Shown here: positions 7,913 to 17,298 of the stretch, piece after piece
Layout: every line of letters begins with the position of its first letter
Numbering within the stretch: the stretch's first letter is position 1
Source: Abyssibius alkaniclasticus
GTDB taxonomy: Bacteria; Pseudomonadota; Alphaproteobacteria; Rhodobacterales; Rhodobacteraceae
DNA: 64,000 nt
Direction of reading: 5' to 3'
Assembly: GCF_020447305.1 (NCBI RefSeq)
Contig: NZ_CP095732.1
Location: forward strand, 1,458,501-1,522,500
Notes under the pieces: model-generated
What the model saw: only the letters and a program-made list of their open reading frames with translations
Told to the model about the DNA's origin: nothing
The model's database searches: none
Program-made: the position numbers and the translations under genes

Positions 7913-8845
7913 TCAGCTAATTGCCAGAACCGCGATATAAATTGCATAGCTGGCCAGCAGGCCCAGCCCGGCAAGTTTGCCCAGCCGCCCGCTGAACAGC
8001 GCCACAAGCAGCACCACCAGCATGGCGGCCAGCATCACGGGAATGTCGCGCAACAGCAGGTCGGGCGACAGGGGTGCCGGGGCGATGATCATGGTCGTGC
8101 CGCCAATCGCCAGCAGGTTATAGATGTTGGAGCCGATGATATTGCCGAACACCACCTGCATTTGCCGATGCCGCGCGGCCACCAAAGCCGTGGCCAGTTC
8201 CGGCGCCGATGTGCCGATGGCCACCACGGTCAGCCCGATCACGGTTTGCGACATGCCCGCCAGCTCGGCCAGATCCACCGCGCCCATGACCAGCATCTTG
8301 CCACCGCCGATCAGCAGGCCCAGCCCGACCAGCACACCCAGCAGTGCAACGGCCCAATGCGCCTGGCCTGTTTCAGGAATATCCACCGGCACATGATCGG
8401 CCTTGCCCTTGAAATAGGCCGCCAGAACATAGGCGCCAATGGCCAGAAGCCCGGCCAGCCCCACCAGCCAATGCCCATGCCCGGCCAGCACGACAGCCGC
8501 AAAAGCCAGCGCGGCAACAAAGGCTATGAGCGGGTCGCGCAGCGCGGTTGCCCGCTCCAGCACAAGCGGTGTGATCATCACGGCCGCGCCCAGAATCAGC
8601 AGCGAATTGGCAATGTTGGAGCCGATGATATTGCCCCAGGCAATGGCGGGCGCCCCGGCCAATGCGGCCTCGACGCTGGCCACAAGCTCGGGCGCCGACG
8701 TGCCGAACCCGACAATCACCAGCCCGACGAGCAAGGGCGAAACCCCGGCCCGGGCGGCCAAAGTGACTGCCCCGCGCACCAGCGCTTCGCCCCCCAGAAC
8801 CAAAAGCAAAAGGCCAAGCCCGACGAGTGAAAATGCAATGATCAT
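7913..8845 (-). CDS. Calcium/sodium antiporter of the CaCA family (YrbG-like)
   Basis: Inner-membrane cation/proton or Na+/Ca2+ exchanger. Two homologous alpha-repeats are visible: GFGTSAPELVASVEAALAG with GNIIGSNIANSLLILG in the first half, and AIGTSAPELATALVAARH with GNIIGSNIYNLLAIGG in the second. These are the ion-coordinating signatures of CaCA exchangers. The protein is almost entirely hydrophobic, about ten helices, 310 residues, matching YrbG-type proteins. It is transcribed on the minus strand upstream of the peptide operon. The 112 bp between them includes a short dyad GCCGAA-ACA-TTCGGC (7891-7905) without a T-tract. Which ion it carries cannot be decided from sequence. Confidence 0.92.
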   Translation of the reverse strand: MIIAFSLVGLGLLLLVLGGEALVRGAVTLAARAGVSPLLVGLVIVGFGTSAPELVASVEAALAGAPAIAWGNIIGSNIANSLLILGAAVMITPLVLERATALRDPLIAFVAALAFAAVVLAGHGHWLVGLAGLLAIGAYVLAAYFKGKADHVPVDIPETGQAHWAVALLGVLVGLGLLIGGGKMLVMGAVDLAELAGMSQTVIGLTVVAIGTSAPELATALVAARHRQMQVVFGNIIGSNIYNLLAIGGTTMIIAPAPLSPDLLLRDIPVMLAAMLVVLLVALFSGRLGKLAGLGLLASYAIYIAVLAIS

Positions 8846-8996
8846 GAACTATCCTTAATGCGGTGCGGGTCTGGTGTTGCCGATATAGGCCACCCGCCAG
8901 CGCATTGCGACCCCCGCAGGCGGAAATTCATCGCCACCCCGTTGCGCCCGCGCCAAACCGCGCTAGGCTGCGATGCGTATCGACACAGGAGCCACC

Positions 8997-9758
8997 ATGA
9001 CCGCGACGCCGCCGCACGCCACCCCGAACATTGCCCATTGGGACGAACGCGTTGAGCTTGCCGCCGCCTTTCGCTGGACCGCGCGGCTGAACATGCACGA
9101 GGCGGTGGCCAACCATTTCTCGCTGGCCGTGAACGCGGAAGGCACACAATTCCTGATGAACCCCAACCAGATGCATTTTGCCCGCATCCGCGCATCCGAC
9201 ATGCTGCTGCTCGACGCCAATGATCCGGCAATTATGGCGCGCCCCGATGCCCCCGACCCCACGGCCTGGGGGCTGCATGGCGGGGTGCATCGGCTGGTGC
9301 CACATGCGCGTTGCGTGATGCATTTGCATTCGATCTTTGCCACCGTGCTGGCCAGCCTTGCCGACAGCACCCTGCCGCCGATCGACCAGAATTGCTGCAC
9401 CTTCTTCAACCGCACCGTGGTTGACGAGGGCTATGGCGGGCTGGCCTTCGAGGATGAGGGCGCGCGCTGTGCAGCCCAACTGAGCGACCCGAAGAAACGT
9501 GTGATGATCATGGGCAATCACGGCGTGCTGGTGCTGGGCAGTTCCGTGGCCGATACGTTCAACCGGCTCTATTATTTCGAGCGCGCCGCAGAAACCTATA
9601 TCCGCGCCCTGCAAACCGGCCGGCCCTTGCGGGTGCTGTCTGACGCGGTGGCCGAAAAAACCGCCGCCGAGCTGGACAACTACCCCGAGCAGGCCGACCG
9701 CCATTTGGCCGAGCTGAGGGCGATACTGGATGCCGAAGGGTCTGATTACGCCCATTAG
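8997..9758 (+). CDS. Class II aldolase/adducin family protein
   Basis: Metal-dependent aldolase-fold protein (L-fuculose-phosphate aldolase/adducin head superfamily), cytoplasmic. Metal-site histidines appear in CVMHLHS and in the GNHGVLVLGSS region; the phosphate/backbone region is EAVANHFSLAV. 253 residues from the chosen ATG at 8997, which has AGGAG five bases upstream. An in-frame ATG at 8973 lacks such a site. The gene stands alone between a divergent exchanger gene and the convergent glpR. Substrate is unknown: many stand-alone members act on small hydroxy-acid or sugar derivatives, and some are not aldolases. Confidence 0.85.
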   Translation: MTATPPHATPNIAHWDERVELAAAFRWTARLNMHEAVANHFSLAVNAEGTQFLMNPNQMHFARIRASDMLLLDANDPAIMARPDAPDPTAWGLHGGVHRLVPHARCVMHLHSIFATVLASLADSTLPPIDQNCCTFFNRTVVDEGYGGLAFEDEGARCAAQLSDPKKRVMIMGNHGVLVLGSSVADTFNRLYYFERAAETYIRALQTGRPLRVLSDAVAEKTAAELDNYPEQADRHLAELRAILDAEGSDYAH

Positions 9759-9805
9759 GGGCGCAACATTCGCCCGATATTTCCGCGCCCTGACGGCGCC
9801 GCCGG

Positions 9806-10564
9806 TCAAACCAGCGCCACGCGCGTTTGCCCGGTTGCGCAAAGCCGCGCCAAAGGCACGGGCAGGGCGGCATCGGTGATCAGCATATCAAGCGCCGTGA
9901 CATTGCAAATGCGCACCGGAGCCTTGCGCGCAAACTTGCCCGCATCGGCCACCAGAAAGCGCAGCCGGGCCGAGGCCAATATCGCCTGCGTTACCCGCAC
10001 TTCGCGAAAATCATAGTCCAGCAGATCGCCATCCGCATCGAGCGCGGATGCACCAATCACCGCATAATCAAGCTTGAACTGGCGGATGAACTCGGCCGTG
10101 GCATCGCCCACAAGCCCGCCATCGGAGGGGCGCAAGCTGCCGCCCGCCACTACAATTTCTGCCGCCCCGCTTGGCCCCAGAATATTGGCCACGTTGATGT
10201 TGTTGGTCACCACCAGCAGGTTTTTATGGCCCAGCAGCGCGCGCGCCACCGCCTCGGTTGTTGTGCCGATATTCAGGAACACCGACGCGCCATCGGGGAT
10301 GTCGCGCGCACAGGCCGCTGCAATCCGCGCCTTGGACGCCGCCCCCATCTGGCGCCGCTGCTCATAGCCGATATTGGCCACGCCACTTGGCAGCATCGCC
10401 CCGCCATAGACCCGCGCCAGCGCCCCGCTTTCGCACAGGCTGGCCAGATCGCGCCGCGCGGTTTGCAGGCTGACCCCGAAGCGCGCGGCCAGATCTTCGA
10501 CCAGCACGCGCCCCTCGGCACGGGCAAGCTGCAAGATCTCGGCATGTCTGAAATTCTGGGCCAT
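9806..10564 (-). CDS. glpR: DeoR-family transcriptional regulator of the glycerol operon
   Basis: Repressor of glycerol/glycerol-3-phosphate use. The N-terminal winged helix reads EILQLARAEGRVLVEDLAAR followed by FGVSLQTARRDLASL, the DeoR recognition helix. The C-terminal sugar-phosphate sensor domain has FLNIGTTTEAVARAL and VTNNINVANIL, as in GlpR. Length is 252 residues from the ATG at 10564. Longer in-frame extensions reach into glpD on the other strand and are rejected. It is divergent from glpD-glpK with a 109 bp shared intergenic region, the usual layout for a repressor that controls the adjacent operon and probably itself. Confidence 0.9.
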   Translation of the reverse strand: MAQNFRHAEILQLARAEGRVLVEDLAARFGVSLQTARRDLASLCESGALARVYGGAMLPSGVANIGYEQRRQMGAASKARIAAACARDIPDGASVFLNIGTTTEAVARALLGHKNLLVVTNNINVANILGPSGAAEIVVAGGSLRPSDGGLVGDATAEFIRQFKLDYAVIGASALDADGDLLDYDFREVRVTQAILASARLRFLVADAGKFARKAPVRICNVTALDMLITDAALPVPLARLCATGQTRVALV

Positions 10565-10632
10565 GCCCAAATCTGCCGCGCTTCGCGCGAAAACGCAACC
10601 AAATTTGGCAACACCGAAAACAAACATTGCAA

Positions 10633-10652
10633 AAACGCGCATAAACGCGCAT
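10633..10652. promoter_or_regulatory. Tandem 10-bp repeat in the glpR-glpD intergenic region (candidate GlpR operator)
   Basis: AAACGCGCAT occurs twice in perfect tandem (10633-10642 and 10643-10652), 21 bp before the glpD start. A 10 bp period places both copies on the same helical face. Position and neighbours suggest a DeoR-type operator. I have not matched it to a published GlpR site. Confidence 0.4.
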
Positions 10653-10673
10653 TTTGACCGGCAGAGGTGAATC

Positions 10674-12167
10674 ATGTCCAACGCGCAAAATCCAACCGAT
10701 CTGTTCATCATCGGCGGTGGCATCAACGGCTGCGGAATCGCGCGCGATGCGGCGGGGCGCGGGCTGTCGGTAACGCTGGCCGAAATGGGCGATCTCGCCT
10801 CGGCCACCTCCTCGGCCTCGACCAAACTTTTCCACGGCGGGCTGCGCTATCTGGAATATTACGAGTTCCGTCTGGTGCGCGAGGCCCTGCGCGAGCGTGA
10901 AACCCTGCTCACCGCCATGCCGCATATTTCCTGGCCCCTGCGCTTTATCCTGCCGCATCAAAAAGGGATGCGCCCGCGCTGGCTGCTGCGCCTTGGCCTG
11001 TTCATGTATGACCATCTGGGCGGCCGCAAGATTCTGCCCGCCACGCGGCGCATCAACCTGCGCAAAGATGCGGCCGGGCAGGCGCTGCAATCGCGTTTCA
11101 CCACCGGGTTCGAATATTCCGATTGCTGGGTGCAGGACAGCCGGCTTGTGGTGCTGAATGCACGCGACGCGCAAGCCAGGGGCGCGCATGTTCTGACCCG
11201 CACCAAGGTCACATCCGCCCGGCGCGAAGCAAATCTGTGGCGCATTGAAACCGACCGGAACGGCAACACCCAAACCCATTACGCCCGCGCGCTGGTCAAC
11301 GCCGCCGGCCCCTGGGTGCGCGATGTTATCGACGATGCGCTGAACCTGCCGTCAACCGAAGGCATCCGCCTTGTGCGCGGCAGCCATATCATCACCCGCC
11401 GCCTGTTTGACGATGACCGCCCCTTCATTCTGCAAAGCCCCGACAATCGCGTGGTTTTCGCCATTCCCTATGAGCAGGATTTCACGCTGATCGGCACCAC
11501 CGATGTCGACCATGACGGCGCCCCCGGTGCCGCCATCTGCACCGATGACGAGGCGGAATATCTGTGCAAGCTGGCCTCGGACTATCTTGCCAAGCCCATC
11601 ACGCTGGCCGATGTGGTCTGGCGCTATTCCGGTGTGCGCCCGCTCTATGATGACGGGGCCAGTTCCGCCACCGCAGCCACGCGCGATTATGTGCTGTCGC
11701 TCAATGCCGATGGCCCCGCCGTGCTGCATATTTTCGGCGGCAAGATCACCACCTATCGGCGGCTGGCGGAATCGGCGCTTGCCAAACTCGGCCCGCATCT
11801 GCCCGCCCATGCCGGAAAATGGACTGCCCGCGCCCCCATGCCGGGCGGCGATTTTCCGGTGGCCGATGTGGCCCGATTGCAGGCCAGGCTGATGAAGGAT
11901 TATCCGTTTCTGGGTAAAAAATGGGCCACGCGCCTGTTTCGCGCCTATGGGCTGGAGGCGTGGGAGGTTTTGGGCGGTGCAAAATCTGCCGCCGATCTTG
12001 GCCCGCATTACGGGGCCACGCTTACCGCCGCCGAGGTGGCGTGGCTGCGCAGCTGTGAATTTGCCCAAACCAGCGAAGATATTCTGTGGCGCCGCACCCG
12101 TTTGGGGCTACAGTTTACCCCTGAAATGACCGCGAAACTCACCGCTGATATGGAGGCCGGACCATGA
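10674..12167 (+). CDS. glpD: Aerobic glycerol-3-phosphate dehydrogenase
   Basis: Membrane-associated FAD enzyme that oxidises sn-glycerol 3-phosphate to dihydroxyacetone phosphate and passes electrons to quinone. The FAD-binding motif is [20 protein letters not shown] at residues 11-30. The GlpD signature [17 protein letters not shown] and [12 protein letters not shown] are also present. 497 residues is normal. The ribosome-binding site GAGGTGA lies just upstream. It overlaps glpK by 4 bp, so both are translated together under the adjacent GlpR. Confidence 0.97.
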   Translation: MSNAQNPTDLFIIGGGINGCGIARDAAGRGLSVTLAEMGDLASATSSASTKLFHGGLRYLEYYEFRLVREALRERETLLTAMPHISWPLRFILPHQKGMRPRWLLRLGLFMYDHLGGRKILPATRRINLRKDAAGQALQSRFTTGFEYSDCWVQDSRLVVLNARDAQARGAHVLTRTKVTSARREANLWRIETDRNGNTQTHYARALVNAAGPWVRDVIDDALNLPSTEGIRLVRGSHIITRRLFDDDRPFILQSPDNRVVFAIPYEQDFTLIGTTDVDHDGAPGAAICTDDEAEYLCKLASDYLAKPITLADVVWRYSGVRPLYDDGASSATAATRDYVLSLNADGPAVLHIFGGKITTYRRLAESALAKLGPHLPAHAGKWTARAPMPGGDFPVADVARLQARLMKDYPFLGKKWATRLFRAYGLEAWEVLGGAKSAADLGPHYGATLTAAEVAWLRSCEFAQTSEDILWRRTRLGLQFTPEMTAKLTADMEAGP

Positions 12168-13645
12168 GCCATATCCTTGCCATTGACCAGGGCACCACAT
12201 CGTCGCGCGCCATAATCTTTGATGCGAAGATGCGCATTGTCGCCCAGGACCAGCGCGAATTTGCCCAGCATTTTCCGCAATCCGGCTGGGTGGAGCATGA
12301 CCCGGCCGATCTCTGGTCGACCACCGCTGCCACCTGCCGCGGGGCGCTGGAACGCGCCGGGCTGCGGGCCGATGATATTGCGGCCATCGGCATCACCAAC
12401 CAGCGCGAAACCACGCTGGTCTGGGACAGGAAAACCGGCCAGCCGGTTTACAACGCCATTGTCTGGCAGGACCGGCGCACCGCCGATAGCTGTGCGCGGC
12501 TGCGTGACGCCGGGCATGGCGATATGGTGCAAGCCAAAACCGGCTTGCTGCTCGACCCGTATTTCTCGGCCACCAAACTGGCCTGGATCCTGGATAATGT
12601 GGAAGGTGCGCGCGCCCGTGCCGAGGCGGGTGAGCTCGCCTTTGGCACGGTCGATAGCTGGCTGATCTGGAACCTGACGGGCGGCAAGCGCCACGCAACC
12701 GACGCCACCAATGCCGCGCGCACGCTGCTTTACAATATCCACGAGGGCGCCTGGGATGCCGATATCTGCACATTGCTGAACATCCCGCAAAACATGCTGC
12801 CCGAGGTGAAGGATTGCGCCGCCGATTTTGGTGCAACGCGCGCCGATCTGCTGGGCCGCGCCATTCCTGTTCTGGGCGTTGCGGGCGATCAGCAGGCCGC
12901 AACCATCGGGCAGGCCTGTTTCAAGCCCGGCATGATGAAATCCACCTATGGGACCGGCTGTTTTGCGCTGCTCAACACCGGCAAAACGCCGGTCACCTCG
13001 ACAAACCGGCTGCTGACCACCATCGCCTATCAGCTTGATGGCGCGCCGACCTATGCGCTCGAAGGTTCGATCTTCATTGCGGGCGCCGTGGTGCAATGGC
13101 TGCGCGACGGGCTTGGCATTATCCGCAAGGCCGCCGAAACCCAGCCGCTGGCCGCGCGTGCGGATCGCGGCCATCAGGTCTATCTGGTGCCCGCCTTTAC
13201 CGGCCTCGGCGCGCCCTATTGGGATGCCGAATGCCGTGGGGCGATTTTTGGCCTCACCCGCAATTCCGGCCCGGCGGAACTGGCCCGCGCTGCGCTGCAA
13301 AGCGTCGGCTTTCAAACCCGCGACCTGCTGGAGGCCATGCAGCGCGACTGGGCGGCGGGCGATACCGTGCTGCGGGTGGATGGCGGGATGAGCGCTAGCG
13401 ATTGGACGATGCAGTTTCTGGCCGACATCATCGCCGCGCCGGTCGACCGCCCCGATGTGCTGGAAACCACGGCGCTGGGGGCGGCCTGGCTGGCCGGAAT
13501 GCGCGCCGGGATTTACCCGGATATGGCTGCGTTTGCAGCAGGCTGGCGGCTGGAGCGTCAGTTTGCGCCAGCGATGGCCGGCCCGGACCGTGACGCGCTT
13601 TATGCCGGCTGGAAAGATGCGGTGGCGCGCACCCTGAGCCGGTAG
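12164..13645 (+). CDS. glpK: Glycerol kinase
   Basis: Phosphorylates glycerol to sn-glycerol 3-phosphate with ATP, feeding GlpD. FGGY-family motifs: [12 protein letters not shown] at residues 7-18, [23 protein letters not shown], the second FGGY signature near [16 protein letters not shown], and the C-terminal [17 protein letters not shown]. 493 residues, full length. It starts inside the last codon of glpD (ATGA at 12164-12167). No glycerol facilitator or ABC glycerol transporter gene adjoins it in this window. Confidence 0.97.
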   Translation: MSHILAIDQGTTSSRAIIFDAKMRIVAQDQREFAQHFPQSGWVEHDPADLWSTTAATCRGALERAGLRADDIAAIGITNQRETTLVWDRKTGQPVYNAIVWQDRRTADSCARLRDAGHGDMVQAKTGLLLDPYFSATKLAWILDNVEGARARAEAGELAFGTVDSWLIWNLTGGKRHATDATNAARTLLYNIHEGAWDADICTLLNIPQNMLPEVKDCAADFGATRADLLGRAIPVLGVAGDQQAATIGQACFKPGMMKSTYGTGCFALLNTGKTPVTSTNRLLTTIAYQLDGAPTYALEGSIFIAGAVVQWLRDGLGIIRKAAETQPLAARADRGHQVYLVPAFTGLGAPYWDAECRGAIFGLTRNSGPAELARAALQSVGFQTRDLLEAMQRDWAAGDTVLRVDGGMSASDWTMQFLADIIAAPVDRPDVLETTALGAAWLAGMRAGIYPDMAAFAAGWRLERQFAPAMAGPDRDALYAGWKDAVARTLSR

Positions 13646-13665
13646 CGCGCAGCACGGCGGCGGGA

Positions 13666-13699
13666 GCCTCCGGCGGGGATATTTAAGAGCAAAAGATGG
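13666..13699 (+). repeat. Interspersed GGATATTT element, copy A (subtype 1)
   Basis: Begins GCCTCCGGCGGGGATATTT and continues AAGAGCAAAAGATGG. It lies 20 bp after the glpK stop. It is one of seven related elements in this window, and the first 19 bases are identical in copies A, B, D, E and F. Confidence 0.85.
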
Positions 13700-13775
13700 C
13701 GGCCCGCTGTCGCTTTTGGGCGATTGCGCGCTGGCAAGGCGGCGTTAGACTGGGGGACCAGTCGAAAGGCCCGCC

Positions 13776-15815
13776 ATGTCTCGTGATCCGCTTTTACAGC
13801 CCTATACGCTCAAACATCTGGTGCTGAAAAACCGCATCATGTCGACCGCGCATGAGCCGGCCTATTCCGAAAGCGGAATGCCGGGCGAGCGGTATCGGCT
13901 TTACCACCGCGAAAAGGCGCGCGGCGGCATGGCGCTGACCATGACGGCAGGCTCGGCGCTGGTCTCCCCCGACAGCCCGCCCGCCTTTGGCAACCTGCTG
14001 GCCTACAAGGATGAGATTGTGGCACCCCTGGCGGCGCTTGTGGCGGATTGTCACGCGCATGACTGCAAGGTGATGATCCAGCTCACCCATCTGGGGCGGC
14101 GCACGGCGTGGAATACCGGAGATTGGCTGCCGGTCGTCTCGGCCAGTTCGGTGCGCGAGCCAGCCCATCGCGCCATTCCCAAAGCGGCGGAGGATTGGGA
14201 CATTGCCCGCATCATCGCCGATTATGCCGATGCGGCGGCGCGGATGCAGGCGGCGGGCTTGGACGGGATCGAGCTTGAAGCCTATGGGCATTTGATGGAC
14301 AGCTTCTGGTCGCCGCGCCTGAACCAGCGCGATGATGGCTGGAACGGCGCGCTTGACGCGCGGCTGCGCTTTGCCTTTGAGGTGATCGCCGCCATTCGCC
14401 GCGCCGTGGGGGCGGAGTTCATTGTCGGTATCCGCATGGTGGCCGATGAGATGGTCGAAGGTGGGATTTCGCGCGCCGAAGGTATGGAGATTGCGCAGCG
14501 GATTGCGGCATCAAGCCAGTTCGATTTCATCAACCTCATCCGCGGGAATATCGACAGCGATGCCAGCCTGACCAAGGTCATTCCCATTGCCGGCATGGCC
14601 AGCGCCCCGCATCTGGATTTTGCGGGGGATCTGCGCGCCGCCACGAAATTTCCGCTGTTTCATGCCGCGCGCATTGCCGATGTGGCCACTGCGCGGCACG
14701 CGGTGGCCACGGGCAAGCTCGACATGGTTGGCATGACGCGCGCGCATCTGGCCGACCCGCATATCAGCGCCAAGGTGATGGCGGGCGATGAGGCGCGCAT
14801 CCGCCCCTGTGTCGGGGCCACCTATTGCCTTGATCGGATTTACGAAAACGGCGAGGCTTTGTGCATTCACAACGCCGCTACCGGGCGCGAGGCGGTGATG
14901 CCGCATGTGATTGCGCGCAGCGAACGGCTGCGCCGCGTGGTGGTTGTGGGGGCCGGGCCGGCGGGGCTGGAGGCGGCGCGCGTGGCGGGGGCGCGCGGGC
15001 ATGATGTGGTGGTGCTGGAGGCCGCCGCCCAGCCCGGCGGGCAGGTGAACCTGCTGGTCAAAAACCCGCGCCGGCGCGAGTTGGCGGGGATCATCGATTG
15101 GCGGCTTAGCGAGCTTGCAGCCATGAATATCCCTATTAAAACAGAGGTTTATGCCGAGGCTGAGGATGTGTTGGCGCTATCACCGGATATGGTGGTCATC
15201 GCCACGGGCGGAGTGCCGCAAACCCCGCCGATGGCGCAGGGGGCAGAGCTTGCCGCTTCGTCATGGGATATTCTGGGCGGCACGGTAAAGCCCGCACAAT
15301 CGGTGCTGGTTTATGATGATCTGGGTGGGCACCAGGGCATGTCGGCGGCGGAGTTTCTGGCGCAGGCGGGCAGCCAGGTGGCGCTTGTCAGCCCCGAGCG
15401 GTTTTTTGCGCCCGAGGTTGGCGGCATGAACCACGCGCCCTATATGGCCGCCTTTCAGCGCCACGGTGTGCGGCTGCGCATTGCCATGCGGCTGGAGGGG
15501 ATTCGCCGGGTCGGCAACCAGCTCGAGGCGGCGTTTGTCTCGGATTACGAGCCCGGTTGGCGCGAGGTGCTGACGGTTGATCAGGTGGTTGTGGAACATG
15601 GCACGGCCCCGGCGGAAGACCTGTATTTCGAGCTGAAGCCGCTGTCGCGCAACCTTGGGGCGGTTGACCATAAGGCATTGACAGGGAAAGGGAATTTGTT
15701 TCCTGAAGTGAATGCAGAAGGAGCGTTCGCGCTTTACCGCATTGGTGATGCCACCGCATCGCGCAATATCCATGCGGCAATTTATGATGCCTTGCGTTAC
15801 GGCATTCGTTGGTAA
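13776..15815 (+). CDS. FAD/FMN-dependent NADH:flavin oxidoreductase, N-methylproline demethylase-like
   Basis: Two-domain flavoenzyme. Residues 1 to about 350 form an old-yellow-enzyme TIM barrel (LKNRIMSTAHEPAYSESGMP, QLTHLGRRT, IELEAYGHLMDSFWSPRLN). About 390-679 form an FAD/NAD(P) domain (VVVVGAGPAGLEAARVAGAR). The [4Fe-4S]-type cysteine cluster region reads RPCVGATYCLDRIYENGEAL then CIHN, with Ala where the classic C-x2-C pattern has its second Cys. The overall pattern matches my recollection of StcD/N-methylproline demethylases, which act on proline-betaine breakdown products. 2,4-dienoyl-CoA reductase and trimethylamine dehydrogenase are more distant alternatives. 679 residues, complete. 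The PhzF gene follows 11 bp later, so the two probably form an operon. Confidence 0.82.
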   Translation: MSRDPLLQPYTLKHLVLKNRIMSTAHEPAYSESGMPGERYRLYHREKARGGMALTMTAGSALVSPDSPPAFGNLLAYKDEIVAPLAALVADCHAHDCKVMIQLTHLGRRTAWNTGDWLPVVSASSVREPAHRAIPKAAEDWDIARIIADYADAAARMQAAGLDGIELEAYGHLMDSFWSPRLNQRDDGWNGALDARLRFAFEVIAAIRRAVGAEFIVGIRMVADEMVEGGISRAEGMEIAQRIAASSQFDFINLIRGNIDSDASLTKVIPIAGMASAPHLDFAGDLRAATKFPLFHAARIADVATARHAVATGKLDMVGMTRAHLADPHISAKVMAGDEARIRPCVGATYCLDRIYENGEALCIHNAATGREAVMPHVIARSERLRRVVVVGAGPAGLEAARVAGARGHDVVVLEAAAQPGGQVNLLVKNPRRRELAGIIDWRLSELAAMNIPIKTEVYAEAEDVLALSPDMVVIATGGVPQTPPMAQGAELAASSWDILGGTVKPAQSVLVYDDLGGHQGMSAAEFLAQAGSQVALVSPERFFAPEVGGMNHAPYMAAFQRHGVRLRIAMRLEGIRRVGNQLEAAFVSDYEPGWREVLTVDQVVVEHGTAPAEDLYFELKPLSRNLGAVDHKALTGKGNLFPEVNAEGAFALYRIGDATASRNIHAAIYDALRYGIRW

Positions 15816-15826
15816 AGGAGGGCGCT

Positions 15827-16663
15827 GTGAGGCGACGTTTTGTGCAATGCGATGTGTTTTCGGCCGAGGCGCTGCGTGGCAACGGCCTGGCCGTTGTGGT
15901 GGATGGTGACGGGCTGTCGGATGAGGTGATGCAGCGTTTTGCGGCCTGGACCAATCTGGCGGAGACGACCTTTCTGCAAAAGCCGCAAGACCCGAAGGCC
16001 GATTACCGGATCCGGATTTTCACCCCCAGCCGCGAAATGCCCTTTGCGGGCCACCCGACGCTTGGCTCCTGTGCCGTGTGGCTGGATGCGGACGGTGTGC
16101 CAAAACAGGCCGGGCTGGTGCGGCAGGAATGCGTGGGCGGGATTGTCGAGATTGACCAGACCGGCCCGGTGCCCGCCTTTCTGGCGCCGGTGACCCTGCA
16201 GCAGCCCATGCCCGATGAAGACCTGCAAGCCATTGAAAACGCTTTGGGATTGGACACGGAGCGTGTGGTCAATACCGTGCGGCTGAACAACGGGCCGATC
16301 TGGAATGTGCTGGAACTGGCAAGTGCGGCCGATGTTCTTGCGGTGGAATCTGCGCGTGTGCGCTGGCCGAACTTCCAGTCGATCGGGCTGATCGGGGCGT
16401 ATCCGGCGGGGCAGGATTGTGAATTTGAGGTGCGGATGCTGGCGCCTTCAAGCGGCATGTCGGAAGACCCGATTACCGGATCGCTGAACGCGGCTTTGGC
16501 GCATTGGTTGCAGGCCCAGGGGCGGCTGGCCGCGCCGATTGTCGTGGGGCAGGGGCAGAAAATCGGGCGTCTGGGGCGGGTCTTCATCAACCCTGTGGGT
16601 GAGGGGCAGGTCTATATCGGTGGGCAGACGCATATTCTCATTCGCGGCACCGTGGCGCTTTGA
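15827..16663 (+). CDS. PhzF family isomerase/epimerase-like protein
   Basis: PhzF-fold protein (diaminopimelate-epimerase-like), usually an isomerase acting on a small amino or cyclic acid. Motifs include VFSAEALRGNGLAVV at the N-terminus, the catalytic-Glu segment NLAETTFL, FAGHPTLGSCAVWL and SEDPITGSLNAALAHWL. 278 residues from a GTG start at 15827. I chose this start because AAAGGAGG (15814-15821) lies exactly five bases upstream; a TTG at 15809 would overlap the previous gene. It is 11 bp after the demethylase-like flavoenzyme, so a shared pathway is likely, but the substrate is unknown. Confidence 0.88.
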   Translation: MRRRFVQCDVFSAEALRGNGLAVVVDGDGLSDEVMQRFAAWTNLAETTFLQKPQDPKADYRIRIFTPSREMPFAGHPTLGSCAVWLDADGVPKQAGLVRQECVGGIVEIDQTGPVPAFLAPVTLQQPMPDEDLQAIENALGLDTERVVNTVRLNNGPIWNVLELASAADVLAVESARVRWPNFQSIGLIGAYPAGQDCEFEVRMLAPSSGMSEDPITGSLNAALAHWLQAQGRLAAPIVVGQGQKIGRLGRVFINPVGEGQVYIGGQTHILIRGTVAL

Positions 16664-16719
16664 GTTACATTGTAACCGCAATTTCGGCCCCATAAAGTTA
16701 CACTGTAACCGCATTTTCG
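16664..16719. promoter_or_regulatory. Two near-identical 13-bp palindromes, centres 33 bp apart
   Basis: GTTACATTGTAAC (16664-16676) and GTTACACTGTAAC (16697-16709) are perfect dyads apart from the centre base. Each is followed by CGCA-(A/T)TTTCG, giving a 23 bp direct repeat. The first starts at the base after the PhzF stop codon. Both lie between convergent genes, an odd place for an operator. The regulator is unknown. Confidence 0.5.
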
Positions 16720-16745
16720 TGCAAAACGGGCCTGCCAAGGCCATT

Positions 16746-17219
16746 TCAGGGCAGGTTTTGCAACCAGCCTTCGGGCAGGGTCGCGCTGCGCAGCGCGGCG
16801 TCTAGCGCCTCGAATCCTTCACGGCAGTCGCCCTGCGGTGTTAACTGCTGATAAAGGGTTTTTGCCCCGCGCGTGAGGCGGATACTGCCCCGACTGGCAG
16901 CGGTTGACGGCGGGCAGGATTGCGCGGATCGCGCACCAGCAAGCAGCGCCAGCGCGCGGCGATAGGCACCGGGCGAGATGGTTGCGGCCTGGCCGGAGAC
17001 GCGCTGCGCATCGCCCCAGCGCCAGCCGGGCAGGTTTGGCGCGGCGCGGTTGGCATAGGCATCGTAGACCACCCGGTCATCCGGGGTGACGATGAGGCTG
17101 TAGCCGCCGGTTGTGCTGCCGCTGAGCGAAAGGGTGATCCTGTCCTCGGGGGTGACGGGCCCGAAACCCGGGCGCGTGCAGGCGGCGAGAAGCCAGAGGG
17201 CCGCGAGAAGAAATCTCAT
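16746..17219 (-). CDS. Predicted lipoprotein, function unknown
   Basis: 157 residues with a lipoprotein signal peptide: MRFLLAALWLLAAC, lipobox LLAAC with Cys14 as the acylation site. The mature part contains a small beta-rich segment (RITLSLSGSTTGGYSLIVTP, DDRVVYDAY) and two later cysteines (SCPPS, GDCREG) that could form a disulfide in the periplasm. I do not recognise a named family. It is convergent with the PhzF gene; its own upstream region contains interspersed element B. It is probably anchored to the inner or outer membrane, since Asp at position +2 is absent (the residue after Cys is Thr). Confidence 0.75.
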   Translation of the reverse strand: MRFLLAALWLLAACTRPGFGPVTPEDRITLSLSGSTTGGYSLIVTPDDRVVYDAYANRAAPNLPGWRWGDAQRVSGQAATISPGAYRRALALLAGARSAQSCPPSTAASRGSIRLTRGAKTLYQQLTPQGDCREGFEALDAALRSATLPEGWLQNLP

Positions 17220-17263
17220 TATATGCCTTTATGCGACGCGCCGGATATTTGGCGAGGGCGGGT

Positions 17264-17297
17264 GCCTCCGGCGGGGATATTTGAGAGCAAAAGATGG
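17264..17297 (+). repeat. Interspersed GGATATTT element, copy B (subtype 1)
   Basis: GCCTCCGGCGGGGATATTT then GAGAGCAAAAGATGG. It ends one base before the stop codon of the minus-strand enolase-superfamily gene. A partial look-alike (GGATATTT at about 17243) lies just upstream and may be a decayed copy. Confidence 0.85.
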
Positions 17298-17298
17298 G

